From the NCBI RefSeq assembly GCF_034064985.1, contig NZ_CP139249.1, positions 2,418,001-2,482,000 of the forward strand: a stretch of DNA of 64,000 nucleotides, given 5' to 3'. This document shows, piece after piece, positions 47,588 to 56,662 of the stretch. The stretch's first letter is position 1, and every line of letters starts with the position of its first letter. The notes under the pieces were generated by a model. The model was not told the DNA's origin and made no database searches. It worked only from the letters and a program-made list of their open reading frames with translations. The translations under genes were made by a program, and so were the position numbers. The stretch comes from Acinetobacter pittii (GTDB lineage Bacteria > Pseudomonadota > Gammaproteobacteria > Pseudomonadales > Moraxellaceae).

Positions 47588-49167
47588 TCATTCTCAAAAT
47601 CTGTAAATTCGGCAATTCTTTTAAATTTGATGCGGCAACCTGCCGGAATCTGTGCCACCAAATCCCAATGGTGTTTAGCAACAGAGGCAATAACCGGATA
47701 TCCGCCCGTTAAAGGGTGATCGTTCATAAACAAAACGGGTTGGCCACTCGGTGGAATCTGCAAAGCACCAATACATGTGCCTTCACTTTCCAGTTCATGG
47801 GTAATTTTGCGAGTTAGAGGCTGTTCACCTGAAAGTCTTAGCCCGACTCGGTTGCTTTCATTGGTTACCAACCATTCTTGCTGACAGAGCAGCTCAATAC
47901 TGTCTTGTTCAAACCAGTCTGTGCGTGGGCCCATCACAATATCTAGCTCAACGACTTCGCCAGTTCGCGGTAAGTCACTTTTGCCCACTTCATTTACGCT
48001 AATATTGGCTGCCTTTACCTGCCCTTGGTAAATGGTATCTCCAAGCTTTAAAGGTTCTGGACCTAACACTGCCAAGCTGTCAAACGAGGCACTATTGAGT
48101 ACTGGTTCAACGTCTATACCACCACGAACTGCCAAATAATTTCTTAAACCTGCTGTTGGTGGCTGAATTTGGAATTCATCGCCTTCATCCAGATCAATTG
48201 GTTGATAGCTTGCAAAGTCTGCGGTTTGTCCGTCGGCAAATTTCACACGAATGTTTGAGATAGCCCCAGCCACTGCAATAACACCTGCATGCTGCATTTT
48301 GGCTTTTAAGCCACCATTTAAAACTTCAATAACGGGTGTATCGGTTGGGTTACCCACAATATGGTTAGCACTGTGCATGGCAGATAAATCCATTGCACCA
48401 GCTACCCCAACACCAATATTGGTCTGGTTTAATCGCCCTTCGTCTTGAATAAGCATTTGTAAACTTGGCGCCGTGATCGTAAATAGTGGCACCGATTGTT
48501 TCAGCTCAACCGTACGCGTGATTTGCTGCGGTACAGTCACTGTCGTTGGGTTATGCGTCACATCTTCAAAATGTACGGTCATGCCCGGTAACAGTAACGC
48601 AGGATTTTTACGTTCTAAATCCCACATTTTTTCTGATGTAGTACCAATCAGCTGCCAACCACCCGGACTGTCTTTTGGGTAAATACCAGAGTATTTTCCA
48701 GCCAAGCCCAAAGAGCCTGACGGTATTTTTTTACGCGGAACTGTTAAGCGTGGAATATCGGTAAACGGCTTATCGGGACTGCTCATATAAGCAAAGCCCG
48801 GCGCAAACCCAATAAAAGCAACATTCCACACACTTTGGTGATGTTTTCTAATCACATCAGCCACAGTCAGCCCTTGTAACTCGGCAACTTGAACAAGGTC
48901 TTCGCCGTTATAGCAAATCGGTACAATCACTTCTTGGCCGCTACGCTCAAATCCAGAATCAACTTTGAGACTCTGAATTGAAGCAACCAACGTTTTAAAG
49001 TTGGTTTCGATCTCATTAAAGAAAACCAAAATTGTTTTTGCAGCGGGGACTAAGTCTTTAATTCCATTCAATTGCGTATTTTGCAATTTATTGTACAACG
49101 CCAAAGTTTCCTCTAAGCTCGCAAGCTCAATCAGAAAACAATCGGCGTTTACCGATAAAAAACGCAT
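47584..49167 (-). CDS. Fused 5-oxoprolinase subunits PxpB-PxpC (KipI-KipA)
   Basis: The 527-residue protein joins a KipI/PxpB domain (residues 1-215, with FIGFAPGFAYMSSPDKPF and VPRKKIPSGSLGLAGKYSGI, quoted in parts) to a KipA/PxpC domain (about 235-520, with LFTITAPSLQMLIQDEGR and GVGVAGAMDLSAM). In E. coli these are separate proteins that with PxpA open 5-oxoproline using ATP. The PxpC fold is also called a biotin-dependent carboxyltransferase domain, and here a biotin carboxylase follows, overlapping it. Located between the DUF1445 gene and that carboxylase. Confidence 0.88.
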   Translation of the reverse strand: MRFLSVNADCFLIELASLEETLALYNKLQNTQLNGIKDLVPAAKTILVFFNEIETNFKTLVASIQSLKVDSGFERSGQEVIVPICYNGEDLVQVAELQGLTVADVIRKHHQSVWNVAFIGFAPGFAYMSSPDKPFTDIPRLTVPRKKIPSGSLGLAGKYSGIYPKDSPGGWQLIGTTSEKMWDLERKNPALLLPGMTVHFEDVTHNPTTVTVPQQITRTVELKQSVPLFTITAPSLQMLIQDEGRLNQTNIGVGVAGAMDLSAMHSANHIVGNPTDTPVIEVLNGGLKAKMQHAGVIAVAGAISNIRVKFADGQTADFASYQPIDLDEGDEFQIQPPTAGLRNYLAVRGGIDVEPVLNSASFDSLAVLGPEPLKLGDTIYQGQVKAANISVNEVGKSDLPRTGEVVELDIVMGPRTDWFEQDSIELLCQQEWLVTNESNRVGLRLSGEQPLTRKITHELESEGTCIGALQIPPSGQPVLFMNDHPLTGGYPVIASVAKHHWDLVAQIPAGCRIKFKRIAEFTDFENE

Positions 49168-49199
49168 TTGCTTATCCTTTTAATTCTTCTTTAGTCCAA

Positions 49200-50015
49200 T
49201 TAGCCAATCCAAGCACGGTCAGGAATGTCGGTAATAAACATGTAACCCGGTGCATGACTAATCGCAAAAGGAATTTTCGAGTTCATGACCGCCGCTTGCG
49301 GCGTCACTCCACACGCCCAAAACACTGGAATTTCACCCGCTTCAATACGAGAAGCATCGCCAAAGTCTGGCTTATTTACATCCTTAATGCCTAAGCTTTC
49401 AGGGTGACCAATATGTACAGGCGCGCCATGTACACTCGGCATACGTGCTGTAATTTTTACCGCTTCACTAATTTGATGCGATGGAATTGGTCGCATTGAA
49501 ACCACCATATTTCCTGAAATACGGCCTGCTGGTTCGCACTTTATATTGCTCAAATACATCGGCACATTGGTGTCGTCATGAATATGACGAACTTCAATAC
49601 CCGCTTCTTGCAAAGCTGTTTCAAATGAAAAACTGCAACCAATTAAGAAAGTCACCAAATCAGGATGAGCGTTATAAATCTCTCTTGCATCGGTCACTTC
49701 ATCGACCATTTCGCCATCTTTCCAAATGCGATAACGTGGGAAGTCAGTGCGGATGTCTGAGTCTGCTGCAAGCTTAGTTGCATAGATGCCTTCTTCGAGC
49801 ACATCAAGCACTGGGCAGCTTTGCGGATTACGGTGTGCATAGAGCAAAAAGTCATATGCCCACTCTTTTGGCACCGAGATCATGTTGACCTGCGTCATGC
49901 CCGCAGCCATGCCTGCTGTCGGTTTATCAAAACCTGCACGGATTTTTAAACGCGCATCTAATGCGGCTTCAAGCTGAGCTGGGTCGACTTTAATATCCTT
50001 ATACATGGTGCTCAT
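49200..50015 (-). CDS. Putative hydro-lyase, DUF1445 (D-glutamate cyclase-like)
   Basis: A 271-residue cytoplasmic protein of the DUF1445 group: [20 protein letters not shown] near residue 26, the [22 protein letters not shown] segment (in two parts around residue 122) and the closing [17 protein letters not shown]. Related proteins include D-glutamate cyclase, which makes 5-oxo-D-proline, so it may supply or consume the substrate of the neighbouring 5-oxoprolinase set. Two starts are possible (50015 or 50006); the second has the better AAGGA spacing. It lies two bases after pxpA. Confidence 0.82.
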   Translation of the reverse strand: MSTMYKDIKVDPAQLEAALDARLKIRAGFDKPTAGMAAGMTQVNMISVPKEWAYDFLLYAHRNPQSCPVLDVLEEGIYATKLAADSDIRTDFPRYRIWKDGEMVDEVTDAREIYNAHPDLVTFLIGCSFSFETALQEAGIEVRHIHDDTNVPMYLSNIKCEPAGRISGNMVVSMRPIPSHQISEAVKITARMPSVHGAPVHIGHPESLGIKDVNKPDFGDASRIEAGEIPVFWACGVTPQAAVMNSKIPFAISHAPGYMFITDIPDRAWIG

Positions 50016-50017
50016 CC

Positions 50018-50782
50018 TTATGTTTTATTTACAAACGGGCGAATTTCAATATTGTTTTTTACAAGCTCGGCTTTAATGGCAGCCGACATTTCTAGTGCAC
50101 CGTCGGTATCGCCATGTAAGCAAATGGTGTCGGCTTGAATTGGAGTAAATACACCATCAATTGACTCGACTCCACCATTTTTAAGCATAGACACCACACG
50201 GCTAGCAACAAATGCCGAGTCATGTAAAACTGCACCTTCGAGACGACGAGACACCAGTGAACCATCACTGTTATAAGCACGGTCTGCAAATGCTTCAGAC
50301 ACAACATTTAAACCCGCAGCTCGTGCCTGTTCGACTAAGTTAGAACCTGCCAAAGCCACTAAAACCAATTCGGGGTTATACATTTTAATTGCATCAATCA
50401 CGGCTGCTGCCTGAGCTTGGTCATGTGCAATGGTGTTATAAAGCGCGCCATGTGGTTTAACATATTGCACTTTTGAGCCCGCTACTTTAGCCAAACCATC
50501 AAGTGCAGAAATTTGGTAAAGCACATCGGCAATCAGTTCGTCACGTGACAAATCCATATTACGGCGGCCAAAGCCTACAAGGTCTGGATAAGACACGTGA
50601 GCACCAATAGTCACGCCAAGCTCAACGGCTTTACGAACCGTTTTTAAAATGCCGAGCGGGTCGCCCGCATGAAAGCCACAAGCAATATTGGCACTGGTCA
50701 CGACAGGTAAAATCTGGTCATCATTACCCATTTTCCATGAGCCAAAGCTTTCACCCAAATCACTATTTAAATCTACAAACAT
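50018..50782 (-). CDS. pxpA: 5-oxoprolinase subunit PxpA (LamB/YcsF family)
   Basis: A 254-residue protein with all LamB/YcsF marks: [20 protein letters not shown] at the start, [15 protein letters not shown] near residue 28, VKPHGALYN near residue 108, and [16 protein letters not shown] near residue 163. It binds the 5-oxoproline side of the reaction with PxpB and PxpC, which are fused two genes downstream. Operon with the NRAMP-like transporter gene upstream (34 bp). Confidence 0.92.
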   Translation of the reverse strand: MFVDLNSDLGESFGSWKMGNDDQILPVVTSANIACGFHAGDPLGILKTVRKAVELGVTIGAHVSYPDLVGFGRRNMDLSRDELIADVLYQISALDGLAKVAGSKVQYVKPHGALYNTIAHDQAQAAAVIDAIKMYNPELVLVALAGSNLVEQARAAGLNVVSEAFADRAYNSDGSLVSRRLEGAVLHDSAFVASRVVSMLKNGGVESIDGVFTPIQADTICLHGDTDGALEMSAAIKAELVKNNIEIRPFVNKT

Positions 50783-50816
50783 GGCATTATTCCTTTATTA
50801 CTTAACAACGTCTGGC

Positions 50817-52049
50817 TTAAAGCTTGGTCAAATAGTTAAACACAGTCGTAAACGACATGTAGCCCATCCACCACGTTAACAGACATGTTAATCCACCCAA
50901 AATAAGCAACCATTTTGGATAGTTATAATTACCCATCAAATCTTTACGGCACGCGGCAACATATACAAAAATTGTAAGGCCAATTGGCAACACCAATCCG
51001 TTAAAACCACCTACGAAAATGAGTAGGCCTGCCGGAGTTGCACCCAATAACACATAGAGCAATAAAGCCAATGCGATAAAGGTAATGGTCGTATAGTTGG
51101 TTTGTTTTGGTGTTAAGTTCTTTTTAAACGCAGTAAAGAATGACACTGAAGTATATGCTGCGCCAATGGTGCTACTAATCCCTGCTGCCCAGAAAATTAA
51201 GCCGAATAATTTAAAACCAAATGTACCCGCTGTATATTGGAATGCTTGAGCTGCCGGATTGGCGTCATGGCTGGCTAAATCAATGGTTGCACCGCTCACC
51301 ACCACACCTAAAAAAGCCAAGAACAACACATAGCGCATGATGCCGACCACAACAATGCCCTTGGTCGCAGCTTTAGCAACTTCATCAATATTTTCAGGGC
51401 CAACCGCGCCTTTATCGAGTAAACGGTGTGCTCCCGCGTAACAGATATAGCCACCTACTGTACCGCCAACAATGGTGGTAATAATGGCAAAGTCGATCTG
51501 ATCTGGAGCAAAGGTTTGATGTACAGCTTGCCCAACAGGAGGCATTACAATGACAGCAACAATAATAATCAGGAGGATTTTAAGCAATCCCAACACGATC
51601 ATGCTTTTATCCATGGCAAGCGTTGCTTTTCTTGATGCAAAAATCAAAATGGCTAACGCACCACTTAAAATACCGCCCCACTTTGTGTCTAGGCCAAAAA
51701 GTGCATTTAAACCTAAAGCTGCACCTGCAATGTTACCCACACTAAAGAAAAACCCGCCCAAAATCACTAGAAACGCCAGTAAATAACCACTACCCGGCAA
51801 TGCTTTATTAGCAATGTCTGATGCACGCATTTGAGTAAGTGTCACCACTCGCCAAATATTTTGTTGAACCACATAATCAATCAAAATGGAAACTAAAATG
51901 GCAAAGCCAAATGCCGCGCCTAACTTGACTGTAAATACAGCAGTTTGGGTTAAAAATCCGGGCCCCATTGCAGAGGTCGCCATCATAAAGATCGAGGCCA
52001 CAATGGCCCATTGGCGATCTGATAAAAAAGAAGATTTCAGTAAAGACAT
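50817..52049 (-). CDS. NRAMP-like membrane transporter of the 5-oxoprolinase cluster
   Basis: A 410-residue membrane protein with about 11 helices and the NRAMP family start AMGPGFLTQTAVFTVKLGAAFG. The canonical metal-binding DPGN in helix 1 is replaced here (GPGFLTQT), and the helix-6 MPH region is not evident. Members next to pxpA genes are therefore thought to carry an organic substrate rather than a metal; uptake of 5-oxoproline or a relative is a reasonable inference. The ATG at 52049 has GAGGAA eight bases upstream. Confidence 0.75.
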   Translation of the reverse strand: MSLLKSSFLSDRQWAIVASIFMMATSAMGPGFLTQTAVFTVKLGAAFGFAILVSILIDYVVQQNIWRVVTLTQMRASDIANKALPGSGYLLAFLVILGGFFFSVGNIAGAALGLNALFGLDTKWGGILSGALAILIFASRKATLAMDKSMIVLGLLKILLIIIVAVIVMPPVGQAVHQTFAPDQIDFAIITTIVGGTVGGYICYAGAHRLLDKGAVGPENIDEVAKAATKGIVVVGIMRYVLFLAFLGVVVSGATIDLASHDANPAAQAFQYTAGTFGFKLFGLIFWAAGISSTIGAAYTSVSFFTAFKKNLTPKQTNYTTITFIALALLLYVLLGATPAGLLIFVGGFNGLVLPIGLTIFVYVAACRKDLMGNYNYPKWLLILGGLTCLLTWWMGYMSFTTVFNYLTKL

Positions 52050-52368
52050 ATTAATGCGTTCCTCATCCATTTGAGCTTAACAACGCTATTTTCAAGTTGA
52101 ACCAAGAACACCATTTTTTGTCCCAAACGATATTCTTTAATCCTTTAAAATGACAAAGATTCCCTGTTCCCCAATTAATACAATCGGTGATCAAATCTTG
52201 TGTCTAAAATAAAAACATAGCTAATCCCTACGAACAATAAGACTTTTTACATTAGGGTAAAAATTTAAACTATTGATTTTAAATGATTTATTAGGTGTTA
52301 GAAAATCAAGATAAGCTCTACTTATTGAAGTTAATAAGCTGCCTTTATTGTTTTACATACAAAACAGC
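52050..52368. other. Intergenic region upstream of the 5-oxoprolinase-like operon
   Basis: About 320 bp that must hold the operon promoter and the end of the LysR transcript. A weak hairpin (TGTTTT/AAAACA inside AAGC/GCTT arms, 52336-52370) lies at the LysR 3' end. No clear operator recognised. Confidence 0.4.
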
Positions 52369-53280
52369 TTATTTTTTAATTTGCTCATTGAGTCTTTTCA
52401 TAGCGCATTCAGAAACCTTAACCGCAACTTCGGTTAATTTCTCTTTTAAGGCAACATCGTTTCCTTGAATGTAGATCGAGGTGAAATGAAACGTCTTTAA
52501 CTGAATAGGCGTATTTAATATTTCTAGTCGTCCATCAGTAATTTCTTTTAGCGCTGTTAAGGTCGGCACCACAGCAATACCCAAGCCCTGCTCGGCTAAA
52601 CGCAACAGAGTTGCCAATGAGTAACTAGTAATTGAAAGTGGTTCATCAATCCCTTGCTCTTTCATTCGTGCTTTTAATTCTTTATAGGGATAGGTAATTT
52701 TTGGATAAGTTAAAATGGTATGTGACATGAGAGTTTTAAAAGACATTTGAGCAACTCCGCCTTTAAATGACGGTGAAGCCAAGAAACTTAGTTCAAAGTC
52801 ACACAAGGCTTGTTCAATACATTCAAAAGCTAAAGTTGGCCCAAGCAAAAAAGCCATGTCTAAGTCGCCTGTCCGAACACCTTCTTGTAAGTTAGGCGTA
52901 AGGTCCACCACGATTTCGACTGAAATTTTTGGGAACTCTTGTTGAACCTTTTCGATATATTCAACTAACCATGTATAAACAATAGTTTCGGAAACTCCCA
53001 AACGAATAGTACCCGTTAGGTGCTGGTTTTCTGTCAGTTCTGCGACCAGATCGGTCTCTAGTCGCATAAATTTTTCGGCATACTTAAATAAAGTTAAGCC
53101 TTTATGAGTCGGTTTAAACTGCCGATAGTTTCGATCTAAAACTTTAAAACCTAATTCATTTTCAAGAGCTGTGATTTTTTGAGATACCGCAGGCTGTGTG
53201 GTTTGCAATTTAGTCGCCGCTTTATTGAAGCTATTTAAAGTCACCACCCAATAAAATGCTTCAAGATTCTTTAAATTCAC
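52369..53280 (-). CDS. LysR-family regulator, probable controller of the 5-oxoprolinase-like operon
   Basis: A 303-residue LysR protein: MNLKNLEAFYWVVTLNSFNK, then AATKLQTTQPAVSQKITALE (helix-turn-helix, residues 18-45), with the co-inducer domain in residues 90-290. It is upstream of the NRAMP-like gene on the same strand with a 320-bp gap, so control of that operon is plausible. Ligand unknown. Confidence 0.88.
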   Translation of the reverse strand: MNLKNLEAFYWVVTLNSFNKAATKLQTTQPAVSQKITALENELGFKVLDRNYRQFKPTHKGLTLFKYAEKFMRLETDLVAELTENQHLTGTIRLGVSETIVYTWLVEYIEKVQQEFPKISVEIVVDLTPNLQEGVRTGDLDMAFLLGPTLAFECIEQALCDFELSFLASPSFKGGVAQMSFKTLMSHTILTYPKITYPYKELKARMKEQGIDEPLSITSYSLATLLRLAEQGLGIAVVPTLTALKEITDGRLEILNTPIQLKTFHFTSIYIQGNDVALKEKLTEVAVKVSECAMKRLNEQIKK

Positions 53281-53376
53281 GTGTCATCCTGTCTTAAAAA
53301 ACTCCTTTACTTTTACAGTATGGGAGTTGTTAGTGTGATTACGCTACCCATTTCTGCATTTTTATTTGAGTTTGGC

Positions 53377-54321
53377 CTATTTCACTCTCACAAAAATAAT
53401 ATCTAGATCTTTTTTAGGTACAAACTTAGTCTTGGTCATTTGAAATTGAGTTGGGCTAATCTTTTTAACTTGACCATCCCAACAAAATGACACTAGTTCA
53501 TCTTTATCTCGCTCAATGGTGAGCTTAAAGTTTTCAATCGGCTTTGCCCAATTTGCACCCGTCTTCAAAATATAGCCCAGAGCACTAAACGGCGAATTTT
53601 CTGCGCTGGCTTTTTTTAAGCCTAGCTTAAATTGTTTATCCATACAAAATTGCTGGTTATATTCATCTGGATAGAGAGCAACTGAACCACCCACCAACGG
53701 TTTATATTCATGATGAATCTTAGTCAAACCATTGGCTTTGAAAGTCTGCTTCCAACTATAAACCACTTGAGATGACCACGGGATCACGTCATCTTTTTTA
53801 AAATTAGCTAAAATTTTCTGTATTTGCGGCTTATTACATTGTTTTAGCTTGTCTACATAATATTCATAATCATAGTTAGTGCGAGTCCATGGGTTTAGCA
53901 TCTCTTGTTCACTAAAACCGCATTGCTTAAACTCATCCGTTGCATCAATCAGTGGCGATTTTTCATCTTTTTGAATAAAGGTTCTGACATGCATCTCAGG
54001 TTTTATATTTTTACCATCCACCACAATTTTAAAACTTTTTAAAAGCTGTTCGGTGTGAGCAAAATCAGACTCAAAAAAATTATCAATGCGTGGTAACGGA
54101 AATAAGATCGTTTCCGTTACGTCTTTATTGCTTAAGTTTTTATAAAGATAGTCGACCTTAATAATCTTTTTACTAATAAATAGATCTTCGCTTTGCATAG
54201 CAATTTGCGAATTTTTGAGATATTGAATCCCACCTGTATCCACGTAACCCGTAGAGTCATTGGCTAGACCATAGGTAGATAGCGAAGCTAAAACAGCAAA
54301 GGTTAATACAAACGTTTTCAT
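53377..54321 (-). CDS. Exported DUF4424-like protein
   Basis: The 314-residue product starting at 54321 has a signal peptide (MKTFVLTFAVLASLSTYGLA) followed by a beta-rich domain with YLKNSQIAMQSEDLFISKKI and KVDYLYKNLSNKDVTETILFPLP, as in the DUF4424 family. Periplasmic, function unknown. A longer frame starts six codons earlier but would bury the signal peptide. Stand-alone gene. Confidence 0.75.
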   Translation of the reverse strand: MKTFVLTFAVLASLSTYGLANDSTGYVDTGGIQYLKNSQIAMQSEDLFISKKIIKVDYLYKNLSNKDVTETILFPLPRIDNFFESDFAHTEQLLKSFKIVVDGKNIKPEMHVRTFIQKDEKSPLIDATDEFKQCGFSEQEMLNPWTRTNYDYEYYVDKLKQCNKPQIQKILANFKKDDVIPWSSQVVYSWKQTFKANGLTKIHHEYKPLVGGSVALYPDEYNQQFCMDKQFKLGLKKASAENSPFSALGYILKTGANWAKPIENFKLTIERDKDELVSFCWDGQVKKISPTQFQMTKTKFVPKKDLDIIFVRVK

Positions 54322-54441
54322 TTTAAACCGCTCTGTCATTTTCTAATTATGAAATATCGATCTGTAATAAAGCATAACTGTTTAAGCACAGATGCGGTTA
54401 GTTTTTTAGTAATGACTTATATCGCTTTAAATCTAAAAACT

Positions 54442-54795
54442 TTAATGAAAACTTAGCTTTTGTCTGGTCATCTTTTTAGGCACACTAATTTTCCCAATAA
54501 AGTTGGTTAGCCATAAAATGCATTCATCACGGTATTCAAAATGAGGAATTAAACTGAGGTCAATTTTTATATCTCTATCGGCTACAGGCAAACTCAGACA
54601 ATATTCAAAGTCGATCGAATTATATTTTAACTTCAGATCTTTTTCTTCGGCCTGTTTTTTTATTTCCGCCATAATACGGTTGAGATTAACAATCAAATTA
54701 TTTGAAACTTGATTATTCTCATAAACACGTTCATAGACATTCTCCGCAACGTCTATATATTTTATAAGCTCTGCGTTTTCATTCATTTCGTTCAT
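54442..54795 (-). CDS. Small soluble protein, paralogue of the 55099-55560 product
   Basis: A 117-residue cytoplasmic protein without recognised domain. Shared with its neighbour: YxxVAExVYxxx at the start, NLNxxxxxIRK/KK, LKxxYIDFExxL, the DIKIDLSLIPHF segment and the LWLxxFI segment. Probably a recent local duplication. The start is 54795 or 54786. Confidence 0.6.
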   Translation of the reverse strand: MNEMNENAELIKYIDVAENVYERVYENNQVSNNLIVNLNRIMAEIKKQAEEKDLKLKYNSIDFEYCLSLPVADRDIKIDLSLIPHFEYRDECILWLTNFIGKISVPKKMTRQKLSFH

Positions 54796-55012
54796 GCTCT
54801 CTTTTTTTAAAGATTATGAACAGCTAAATGTTTCATTGCGTTACATGGAACGTTGCTTATGTGAAAAATGTATATTTTTCTTTACCAAAAGATATAAGCA
54901 AACCTTTGTTATTTATACAAAATAAGTAAATTTTTGAATATTTATATACATTTAAAAATTACTTAATTATGGCTTTAACTAAAATAATAAATTGTGTGAT
55001 AACTCTTCTTAG

Positions 55013-55039
55013 GCAAAAAAAACCGCCCCAGAAGGCGGT
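55013..55039 (-). terminator. Rho-independent terminator after the 55099-55560 gene
   Basis: ACCGCC and GGCGGT pair around CTTCTGG-like bases, followed on the minus strand by eight T residues. Confidence 0.85.
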
Positions 55040-55061
55040 CGCTGAGTTAAAACCAGCAGGT

Positions 55062-55094
55062 ATATAGAAGCAAGGTGGACATTTGCTTCTATAT
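55062..55094 (-). other. Long perfect hairpin in the 3' untranslated region
   Basis: ATATAGAAGCAA and TTGCTTCTATAT form a perfect 12-pair stem with a nine-base loop, five bases after the gene stop and just ahead of the terminator at 55013-55039. Two stacked hairpins with an intact terminator resemble a 3'-UTR-derived small RNA. Confidence 0.45.
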
Positions 55095-55098
55095 TCTT

Positions 55099-55560
55099 TT
55101 ATGAAGGAGTTTTATTGGTTTTAATAAAATCCTCAGATTTAAAATAATTGATAATCATGTCTGCATGCTCTTCTTTTGGAGGAGTAACAGTCATAGCAAA
55201 TGACGCATCTTTCGACATCTTAAAACCTGGTGGTAAAAAGTGTGAAATTGGCGGTAATTTAGGTTTTCCACCTTCTGTGATTCGCTCAATAAAACCAGCT
55301 AACCAAAGAAGATATTCACCTTCATTTGCGAACTTTGGCATAACACTCAGATCAATTTTAACTTTGCACTCACTTAACGGTTTGGTTAAGTTTTCTTCAA
55401 AGTCTATATAGTTGAACTTGAGCTTAAACTCAGTTCCCTTTATGGCTTTTCGAATCTGACTAATTAAACAGTTAAGGTTCTGAGTAATGTCATCAGTGAA
55501 TAAGCTATCTTTTTTAATATTTTTATAAACCTTTTCGGCTACAGCTAGATACTTTGGCAT
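55099..55560 (-). CDS. Small soluble protein, paralogue of the 54442-54795 product
   Basis: A 153-residue protein sharing the full length of the 117-residue neighbour (YIDFEENL, KVKIDLSVMPKF, LLWLAGFIERI), plus a C-terminal extension of about 45 residues with HFLPPGFKMSKDASFAM. Function not known. A terminator and an extra hairpin follow it. Confidence 0.65.
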   Translation of the reverse strand: MPKYLAVAEKVYKNIKKDSLFTDDITQNLNCLISQIRKAIKGTEFKLKFNYIDFEENLTKPLSECKVKIDLSVMPKFANEGEYLLWLAGFIERITEGGKPKLPPISHFLPPGFKMSKDASFAMTVTPPKEEHADMIINYFKSEDFIKTNKTPS

Positions 55561-55810
55561 TAACCTCTCTCCGTCCTATTGTTATAAAGTGCTGATCTAT
55601 GAATGTTTTATGAGTTTGATTATGCTTAAAGATGTGTAAGTAAAGGTAATCTTATTAGATTTGATTGTAAGTAATTGGATCTTTATGTAAATTGCACCAA
55701 AAAAACACCGAAAAAAAATATGGTTTTGATAACTCATCCACAAAATAAAAGCTTGAATAGAGATACTTTGAAATATTTTCTTTCATATTGATTTTTACCA
55801 TTTGGTAAAA

Positions 55811-56005
55811 TTAATATGTTTTCATCTGCTTATCGCGTCGAACTAAACCAAGCACCGCTCTACGCACTCTTATTTCCTCTTCGGAAAAAGGGAGATGGAC
55901 TGTAAGTTCGTAAATTGAGAGAGAGTTATTTTCTATCAAGAAGCAGTCTTGCTCTGTTGTCCAATGAGAAGTGGTCGTTGGAGTTTGTTTAAGATAACGT
56001 TTCAT
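55811..56005 (-). CDS. Small helix-turn-helix-like protein, unknown function
   Basis: A 64-residue protein (MKRYLKQTPTTTSHWTTEQD onward) with the pattern WTTEQDCFLIENNSLSIYELTVHLPFSEEEIRVRR (in parts), which resembles a single Myb/SANT-like or SpoVT-type helical DNA-binding unit: tryptophan, then two helices, then the S-EEE-IR recognition-like helix. The start at 56005 has TAGGAAAT just upstream. It is preceded by a terminator-like hairpin at 56034-56059. Confidence 0.5.
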   Translation of the reverse strand: MKRYLKQTPTTTSHWTTEQDCFLIENNSLSIYELTVHLPFSEEEIRVRRAVLGLVRRDKQMKTY

Positions 56006-56033
56006 ATTTCCTAGCAGATCTGTTTGCACATAC

Positions 56034-56059
56034 AAAAAGCCTGCCTTTGGGGCAAGCTT
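56034..56059 (-). terminator. Terminator-like hairpin ahead of the 55811-56005 gene
   Basis: AAGCTTGCC and GGCAGGCTT pair around CCAAA (one G-T pair) with TTTTTG after it on the minus strand. It sits 29 bases before the small gene's start codon, so it either ends an upstream transcript or attenuates this gene. Confidence 0.6.
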
Positions 56060-56145
56060 AGTTTAAATTTTGTGATGATCATTATTATAGCAGTCTGTAG
56101 ATAATATGGTCAGTTAATATTATAGCTACCCTAACTAAATATTAT

Positions 56146-56175
56146 AAAAAAAAGCCCACACACTGTGGGCTTTTT
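56146..56175 (-). terminator. Rho-independent terminator of the 56181-56498 gene
   Basis: AAAGCCCACA and TGTGGGCTTT form a perfect ten-pair stem around CAC with T-rich flanks on both sides. Confidence 0.85.
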
Positions 56176-56180
56176 AATGG

Positions 56181-56498
56181 TTATTGTGCTGCATTTACCC
56201 CAACAATAAACTGACTACAATGAGAACCTTCAGATGCATTACCTAATTGCTTTTCAGAGAATTTAAATTTAGCGGCAACTGACTCATAATCTTTTTTAAG
56301 GCTTTGGCCTGTAAGCTCACCGAGCTGTTTGACTTGCTCTGGTTTCAAGATTTCATGTTCAACTGCTTGATTTACCATGACACAGGCTGTGGTCATTGCG
56401 TCATAACGTGCAGCAGTTTTAGAGTAACCTAGAGCGCCTATTACGCCACCAACAATTAAACCAACAATTACCGCTAAAGTTACATGCATTTTATTCAT
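56181..56498 (-). CDS. Small membrane-anchored protein
   Basis: A 105-residue protein with a glycine-rich N-terminal membrane helix (VTLAVIVGLIVGGVIGALGYS) and a helical soluble part with two cysteines (ACVMV near residue 39 and HCSQF near residue 96). No family recognised. Independent gene with its own terminator. Confidence 0.65.
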   Translation of the reverse strand: MNKMHVTLAVIVGLIVGGVIGALGYSKTAARYDAMTTACVMVNQAVEHEILKPEQVKQLGELTGQSLKKDYESVAAKFKFSEKQLGNASEGSHCSQFIVGVNAAQ

Positions 56499-56662
56499 TT
56501 TTTAAATACCTAAAAAACTAACTAAACTAAAAAGGAACACTTCAAAAGATTGTGCTCAAGTCTAATTAGGATAGTGGCATTTACAGGTTTTAAAAAGTTA
56601 GATTCTGTCACATTTATTGATAGGTTAAGTGAATTGTGTTTTATCAATTCAAAAGAAAAATA

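Noticed and set aside
50817..52049. Manganese/iron NRAMP transporter (MntH)
   Set aside because: The metal-binding DPGN of helix 1 is replaced by GPGF and the MPH motif of helix 6 is not evident, so metal transport was not assigned.
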